Positions 58,201-64,000 of a stretch of 64,000 nucleotides of DNA are shown here, one piece after another. The DNA comes from Unio delphinus. Lineage: Eukaryota > Mollusca > Bivalvia > Unionida > Unionidae. Within the stretch, counting starts at the first letter, position 1; the number at the start of each line of letters is the position of its first letter. A program made the position numbers and the translations under genes. Location of the stretch: NCBI GenBank assembly GCA_029339505.1, contig JAQISU010000096.1, forward strand, positions 5,813,501-5,877,500. Reading direction: 5' to 3'. The notes beneath the pieces were generated by a model. The model did no database searches. It had not been told where the DNA came from and worked only from the letters and a program-made list of their open reading frames with translations.

Positions 58201-59330
58201 CTGACCAGAACATAGTGTTAAATATCAGATAATTGAAATTAGTACGATATCTGATCCAGACCTTTCCAGTAGTACTATTTTGGGGAAATATGGATAACTT
58301 TATTGGAATATAACAGTTACATACTCTGCAGCCAATAGGAATTAATGTCTTGGTCCAAATGGGAGTATAGGAATTTTTAACTTAGCCCACTGTAAAACTG
58401 TCTGGTTTCAGAACAGTCAATAATACCTGAACTTTTCATGTAAAAAGGGAAACCTATCAACAGCCAGCCTATCAACATCTTTTGTTGTTTAGGCTGTCAC
58501 TGTACATTGCTAAAACCATACAATATGCTATGCATTGTGCTATAAATGGAACGTGTTACCTAAATAATTCCATGCAAATTGGCCTACTGTGAAAATTTAG
58601 TAGTATATGTTAAGTTCAGCTTTAATTTTAACCATTTTACCAATTGTTATACATATTTGTTATATGTAGATAGGCTTAATAGTAATGACTGTATATACTT
58701 TTCACCAAAGAATTTTTGCCATATTTAAAAATTCACAATCATCCCATTAAGGTAGCATTACCAATCATGGCTAATGTTTTTCAACCTCTAAATCTACCAG
58801 TTCAGTTTGGGTATGTCTCGCTATGTCTCTATCACCAAATCATCTGAATTGGATATATTAGAAGAAATCATTGTTACATACATCAACATCAGTCTATAAC
58901 TGACTGAAGCCTTCATAATCATAATTCTAACCATCAAAGTTCTAGACAGTGTTAAACAATATATGTATGCTCATTTTTGGATAAGAGAGAATCCAACCCA
59001 GTTACATGAAATATTGATTACAACTTAATCTTAAATAGCAACCATGAGGTGTGATGTCATATTCATTTTTTCAATGCCTATAGATTCTAATAGGTGGGTT
59101 TCTTTAAAGGTGGCGCTATGAAAATAAGTTCAAAATGGCCAGTATTTACTGTTTGCATCAAAATGCACTTTTGTGCAGATAGTGCACAGTTGTTCAAATG
59201 TTCTTGTATGTGAATTGAATCAAGACTTAAAAATGTTCTTCCATGGAAATGTAGTCTAGGCATTTATGCAAGGTAGAGGGTTAAAGTAAGAGTTGACTTT
59301 TAAAGATACTGACGATGTGTTACATTTCAG
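55278..59330. other. Intron with diverged low-copy repeats
   Basis: The stretches 55.85-57.1 kb repeat phrases like CTCAAGATCAAGGTCATGAC, an old interspersed repeat. 57250-57450 has imperfect ~28-bp copies of AGTAGCCCACCATAAAAACA. No coding signal. Confidence 0.6.
57250..57450 (+). repeat. Imperfect ~28-bp tandem repeat
   Basis: Around seven copies of TTGAAGTAGCCCACCATAAA with ACATAGAGAA linkers of varying length. Confidence 0.75.
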
Positions 59331-59591
59331 ATATCAACGTTGATGCAGTGACCTTTACTGGGGCTGAGACATCCTATCTGCTATTCAATGAATCTCTGTC
59401 TTCAAACCTTCTGGACTCCAGCATCATCTTCAGTTTCCGGACCTTCCAGCAGAATACACTCCTCCTATATCTTCATGACAATCTCAACAACTTTGTGCAG
59501 GTGGAGCTGACAGATGAGGGAAATGGGAGCTATATAGTTGTCAAATTCAACCGATTTAACAATATTATCAAGCTAGCTAAACCAACATCAG
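59331..59591 (+). CDS. Host exon 13: laminin G 4, first half
   Basis: Encodes VTFTGAETSYLLFNE, IIFSFRTFQQNTLLLYLHD and FVQVELTDEG, the opening of a laminin G domain. Phase 1 both sides. Confidence 0.93.
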
Positions 59592-60611
59592 GTACAAATC
59601 GCAAGTGTACATTCTAAACAGTTGTATTGTTTTTTGTTATCATCTTATATATTTTATTTATGAAGTATTTTTAACTGAGTAGTTTTTTTTTTTTTTTTTG
59701 GGGGGGGGGGGATAATGATTTTGAAAATTCTTGAGAAATTACAGTATCTGAGATGTTTTTTTGTCTTGTCTCATCACATGCTGATGCATGTCAATGCTAG
59801 CTATCAGGTTGTGTTTTAAAATAATTTAAGGATAGTCATAAACCAGAGCTTATGGAATGGTTTGTCATCTTTTGTGCAAGGTTGTTATTGCTACTTCTGC
59901 ATACACTACTTGGAGGATTGCTTGAGGCTTTACGCATACATTCATTGGAGCTGCTTCAACATCCAATATCACTAGTCCTCTTGAATGTATGGTCATATTA
60001 ACAGGTATTTTCACTAAAAGACTTCTTATGCCCCACTGGTCCTAAATGAAATTAGTGCCAATCTGATGTCCATCCTGGCAGCCATCTTGAAAATCTTGCT
60101 ATCTGTAGTCCTCCTATGTTGATGACTATATAAACATTAGGTCTGAACTACATGACTTGTTCTGATGTCTACAAGTCCTAAATGAAATATGACTCCTGTG
60201 AGAACTATCTTAAAAATCTTTTTGTCACTACTCCCTCTGATCATTATGATATGGAGTTTTCAAAATAAGACTATTAATGATGTCTATTTTCTTCTGAATG
60301 AAACTGGTACCAGGCTGTAATCCAATATGTGTACTATGGCAGGTAATTGTTGAAAATCTTGTTATTACTGAAGATTATCAGAGATGGTTTCAACATTCAA
60401 CATTTATAATCAAAGATATGGTTGTATCTTGAAATTCTTTGTGCCCAGTTTTGAGACATCAATGAACTTATCTATTTTGCTTCATTGACTTTATTGAAAT
60501 TTCATGTTTAAAATTCATTTCTTTGGCATTGTTTATCTCAGAGTCAAGAAACGTAAGACTTTTAGTTAATTTTTATTAGTACTATACTATAAAAGCAATG
60601 ATCTCAGTGAC

Positions 60612-60890
60612 CTACAATGCAGGATGTATTAACATCATGATTAAGGAATGCAGGATGTATTAACATCATGATTGATAAATGCAGGATGTATTATTATCAT
60701 GATTGAGGAATGCAGGATGTATTAACATCATGATTGAGGAATGCAGGATGTATTAACATCATGATTGAAGAATGCAGGATGTATTAACATCATGATTGAG
60801 GAATGCAGGATGTATTAATAACATCATGATTGAGGAATGCAGGATGTATTAACATCATGATTGAGGAATGCAGGATGTATTAACAACATA
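60612..60890 (+). repeat. 31-bp tandem repeat, nine copies
   Basis: Unit AATGCAGGATGTATTAACAT followed by CATGATTGAGG. One copy carries an extra AAT. Confidence 0.93.
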
Positions 60891-61667
60891 GGTTAAGTAC
60901 TTATGCTAAGTTTATGACCACATGGATTTTTGGATGCCATATACATGCTTGTCTTTACAAGAGGCCAATGCAATTAGGAAGCAGTATTTTTATTCAAAGG
61001 GAAATATTTCATATTAATGATTACATAGGTTACATATTGTGTTACCCTCAGCAGGTTAACTGTGTACAGTACATTCGAAAGAGCTGGTATTTGAAGTGGA
61101 TTGTATAGGTTCCATGTGAAACCTTAGTTTCAGTGACTAATCAAGGTGAATACTGATTTGTGAGTTGTCATACCAGCTTTCACTCCATGGTTACTAAAAT
61201 ACTGTGACTTCCAGCCAATAAAATCTTATTTTTTGGGATGGACAATAATGATTACTTATAGCCATATTTGTATCAGTGATCATTTGAAGAGAAAACATTA
61301 CTCTTCATTTTTTTTTTTATCAATTCATTATTGTACCTATGCTTTGATATCGAAGAAAAGAATGATTTCTTTGTTTTATTCCATTTTTGGATTTTCAAAT
61401 CTAAAAAGATTATTTTGCTAACAAATGCTAAGAATATAATGAGATTAGAAAACCCAGTAAGGGTGTTCCATTTCAATATACATGGTACCAGGGAAGGTAG
61501 TTTGTTTACAAATATATACTAGGGTACTTTGATTTCACAAAGTTCATATTAAAATGATAAGAAAATTATAAATTGAATCTATGGCTGAGTACCCCATATT
61601 AAAAGTGCCTTCCCTGGGGCTGAGGTATTTTTGACTGGAAGTAAATCCTAAGATAATTAATGATACA

Positions 61668-61668
<1 letters not shown>

Positions 61669-61722
<54 letters not shown>
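61669..61722 (+). repeat. (AAT)n microsatellite
   Basis: About 18 AAT units, followed by degenerate AGTAAT repeats. Confidence 0.95.
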
Positions 61723-61724
<2 letters not shown>

Positions 61725-61827
61725 TGTAATAGTAATAGTAATAGTAATAAAAGTAATAATAAATATTTAATAAAATTGTTACTATTATTATTATATTAAA
61801 AATCAATATGAATTTTATCTTTATTAG

Positions 61828-61977
61828 GGCTAGGTGATGGTCAGTGGCACCAGGTGGCAATAGTCAACACAGATGGTTACTTAAAGCTTTTTGTGGACAC
61901 AGATAAAGTTTTTAATGGCAGCTCCTACCAGAAACAGAAGCTGACTAAGTATACAGACAAACCATTTCCAGCTACAG
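61828..61977 (+). CDS. Host exon 14: laminin G 4, second part
   Basis: Encodes GLGDGQWHQVAIVNTDG and LFVDTDKV. Phase 1 both sides. Acceptor TTTATTAG, donor ACAG|GTTTGA. Confidence 0.9.
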
Positions 61978-63032
61978 GTTTGATTCTTTAATTGTGCAAA
62001 ATACTTAATACATGAAGGCTGGATTGTACTCTGAAACAATCATTAGTACTCTTTTTTTTTGGACAAGAAAAATCACTTATCCCGTGTTCCAGTTTGTTTA
62101 GATTCATTACTGTATCCTTCCTTTACCTTGCAGATTTAGCCCTCCTTAAAGAAAAGAAAATTTACTGTGTCTTTTGAATTGCTTTAGCAGCAAAATGCTA
62201 AAATTTTACCAGCTTACTGCGACAGAAATCAGACTGAAGTGGTCTCCCCTTGGTGCCAAATCTCATCAGTAGTCAGTTACTACAGCAATCTCAAGAAGCC
62301 TTGCAAATACTTTCTGTTTAGTGTCTTTCTCAAGTTTGAGTAATCCAAGGTGTTTTTCTTATGATAGAGAAGTATCCTCTGTCAATTTTCTCTCCAAACA
62401 TCACTATATCTCTTATATCTTTTCAGCATTACCACAGTGGAATGTTGATTCTCATCTTTATTAAAATATTAAAGATAATATAAATAATCCTACATCAGAA
62501 TAATTTTTGGTAAATGTATTTTATCCTTGTGATTGCTGGTTTGGTAAACATTATTAGATGACTAATAATAAATGACATCATAATTGTAATTCTAGTTAAT
62601 GTTAATGACAATGAATAAGATTACAAAGTATGGAATAATAGAGAATGACTTTGTCATTAATACAGCAAGTACTTTATGTAATTTTTTATAAAGAAAAATG
62701 ATATTTGATATTTTTTATCATTAAGAACCTATAATACAACTGCAGACAACATAGGCCCTGATATGCCAAAGAATATGGTGCTAGGAGATCTGGGTATATC
62801 TTGTTTGTTGCACTGATTACTTTATGAACTACATATTCCTAGATGTGCCACCATATTACTGTTCTTCTAAATATATTGACTTAGCACAACTGAGGTGTTT
62901 TGCTAAATGTTTTTGACAATTTTAGTTCAGTAAACAAATCAGGTTTTAATTTTTTTAAGTTATTATTATTAACTTTTGATGAAAATGGGACAAACAAATT
63001 AAACCCAAACAACACTCTCACATGTTTTGCAG
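61978..63032. other. Intron with a possible MITE fragment
   Basis: 62740-62840 shares GATATGCCA and GATCTGGGTAT-type phrases with the 3499-3711 MITE. Nothing else recognised. Confidence 0.5.
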
Positions 63033-63206
63033 ATGAGACTGTGATCCCGAAAAGACCTGCTAACCAGCCAGAGGATCTAATACATCTATATGTTGGAGGG
63101 GTCAGTCCCAATATGACAAACCTTCCCCCATTGTATGGTTGCATCAGAGGCCTGAAAATTGGTGACATCGTATTTGAAATGCAGAAGGCAGCTGAAAAAT
63201 ATAACT
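63033..63206 (+). CDS. Host exon 15: laminin G 4 end (last visible exon)
   Basis: Encodes EDLIHLYVGGVSPN and PPLYGCIRGLKIGD, the last strands of laminin G 4. Acceptor GTTTTGCAG in phase 1. The donor is inferred at AACT|GTAATT, which would split a cysteine codon. It is the weakest border of the model. The membrane segment must lie beyond the window. Confidence 0.82.
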
Positions 63207-64000
63207 GTAATTTAAACATGCTTCATTTTTTTGGTGCTAATTTTGTCAGAATTTTTCTTATTTCAGAAATAATAATATTGGACAGCCAAAGATATTCTTT
63301 GTAAAATGAATGTAATTTCTTATCAGTACTCAGTTGATTTGATAATATCACAAGAATAGAAGTATATCCAGTAGATTTCATGATTAATTTTGTGCATAAG
63401 AATTGCAGTACAGTAGAAACTGACTTGAAAGACCACCCATTCTGTAAAAAATTATTGGTCTCTCAAGACAGGTGGTCTCTCATAACAGGTCATAATATTA
63501 TATAATTAATAAGTCTGTGCATGGAAATTCTGGTCTCTCAAAACAGGTGGTCTCTCATAGCAGTGGTCTCTCAAGACAGGTTTTACAGTATATGTGTGTT
63601 CATTATCAGCTGAGCTGGCAGTAAGAACAAATGAGCATAATGCATCTGTCATGCATTGTGCATTCACAGTTGCCATTTTAAACTTTTTAAAAGCTGTTAG
63701 ACTGCGAATGTTACCAGATTTGGCTGAAAGCATCTTGACATGAAAGACTTTAATTTTATACAAACAATGCTAGTCCATCATCAAATATGGCCACCATTAT
63801 TACAAAGAGAAAATCCTTTCAGCGTCACAATTTCTAAAACCATTGAAACGAACGTTTCTCAAATATGAAAGAAACATCTTGGCATGAAGACATTTAAAAT
63901 TGTAAAAATTATGCTGATTTGCTCAACTTCTCAAAAATCATCTCACCAATTTCAATCAAACTTGACACAGAGCATCCTGGCATAACATAAAAGCCTTTTA
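63207..64000. other. Downstream intron with a MITE
   Basis: Holds the 178-bp MITE at 63411-63588. The remainder shows no coding signal. Confidence 0.65.
63411..63588. repeat. 178-bp MITE, second copy of the 45123 family
   Basis: CAGTAGAAACTGACTT at the left end, AAGACAGGTTTTACAG at the right end, TA on both sides, and internal repeats of GGTCTCTCAAGACAGGTGG. Confidence 0.82.

Larger units (their letters stand above)
59592..61827. other. Intron with tandem and trinucleotide repeats
   Basis: Contains a G-run near 59700, a 31-bp array (60612-60890) and an (AAT)n tract (61669-61722). Nothing coding. Confidence 0.75.
3009..63206 (+). other. Host gene (partial): contactin-associated protein / neurexin IV-like
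   Basis: Fifteen exons with canonical borders (one GC donor) join with consistent phases through all fourteen introns into an open frame of about 917 codons. The domains in order are: end of a laminin G domain, a full laminin G domain, an EGF domain, a fibrinogen-like region with the CASPR signatures (DGSGP, a Cys-Glu-Gln motif, CNCDA), a third laminin G, a second EGF and a fourth laminin G. Known members of this family are type I membrane proteins that pair with contactins at septate and paranodal junctions. The N-terminal discoidin domain and first laminin G start lie before the window, and the membrane segment and 4.1-binding tail lie after it. Axotactin-type secreted relatives share part of this architecture, so the missing C-terminus matters for the final name. 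Confidence 0.88.

Overview
The window is animal nuclear DNA, AT-rich, with large introns, microsatellites, long minisatellites, tRNA-derived SINEs, MITEs and decayed transposons. The repeat style suggests a mollusc, probably a bivalve (inference only). Two systems are interleaved: a host gene on the + strand, and a 16.8-kb virus-like mobile element inside one of its introns.

Host gene: fifteen exons between about 3009 and 63206 join with fully consistent splice phases into an open frame of about 917 codons, incomplete at both ends. The domain order is laminin G (end), laminin G, EGF, fibrinogen-like, laminin G, EGF, laminin G. This is the ectodomain order of contactin-associated proteins / neurexin IV (CASPR family), which organise septate or paranodal junctions in glia and epithelia. 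The discoidin-like start and the transmembrane tail lie outside the window.

Virus-like element (4734-21552): it lies in the 24.2-kb intron between the first two visible exons. It has terminal inverted repeats of 245-246 bp that differ by three substitutions and one indel, flanked by TCCATTA on both sides. It carries the module of Polinton/adintovirus-like elements (mid-sized linear dsDNA viruses): an A32-like packaging ATPase, an adenain-type protease, a hexon-like major capsid protein, pVI-like and core-like virion proteins, fibre-like coiled-coil proteins, and a DUF5679-like zinc ribbon joined to a parvovirus-type phospholipase A2. Replication is represented by one unbroken 1145-residue protein with a PolB-like palm, an SF1 helicase and a C-terminal HNH-like zinc domain. 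I see no retroviral-type (rve) integrase, which is unusual for an integrated Polinton. A zinc-knuckle gene and an HNH homing-type endonuclease gene sit beside the polymerase. Most structural genes form a tandem minus-strand block (10627-21221) whose short gaps carry perfect A/T-rich hairpins. Several genes are broken by single in-frame stops (TGA, TGA, TAA) or by one-base changes in homopolymers, while the polymerase-helicase is intact. A pogo/Tigger-like element has inserted inside the block, two codons before the original stop of the pVI-like gene.

The rest is intron. It contains three pogo/Tigger relatives (one nested in the viral element), piggyBac and LINE remnants, SINEs with target duplications, two MITE families, and tandem arrays including a 2.8-kb array of a 40-bp unit at 49.1-52.0 kb.
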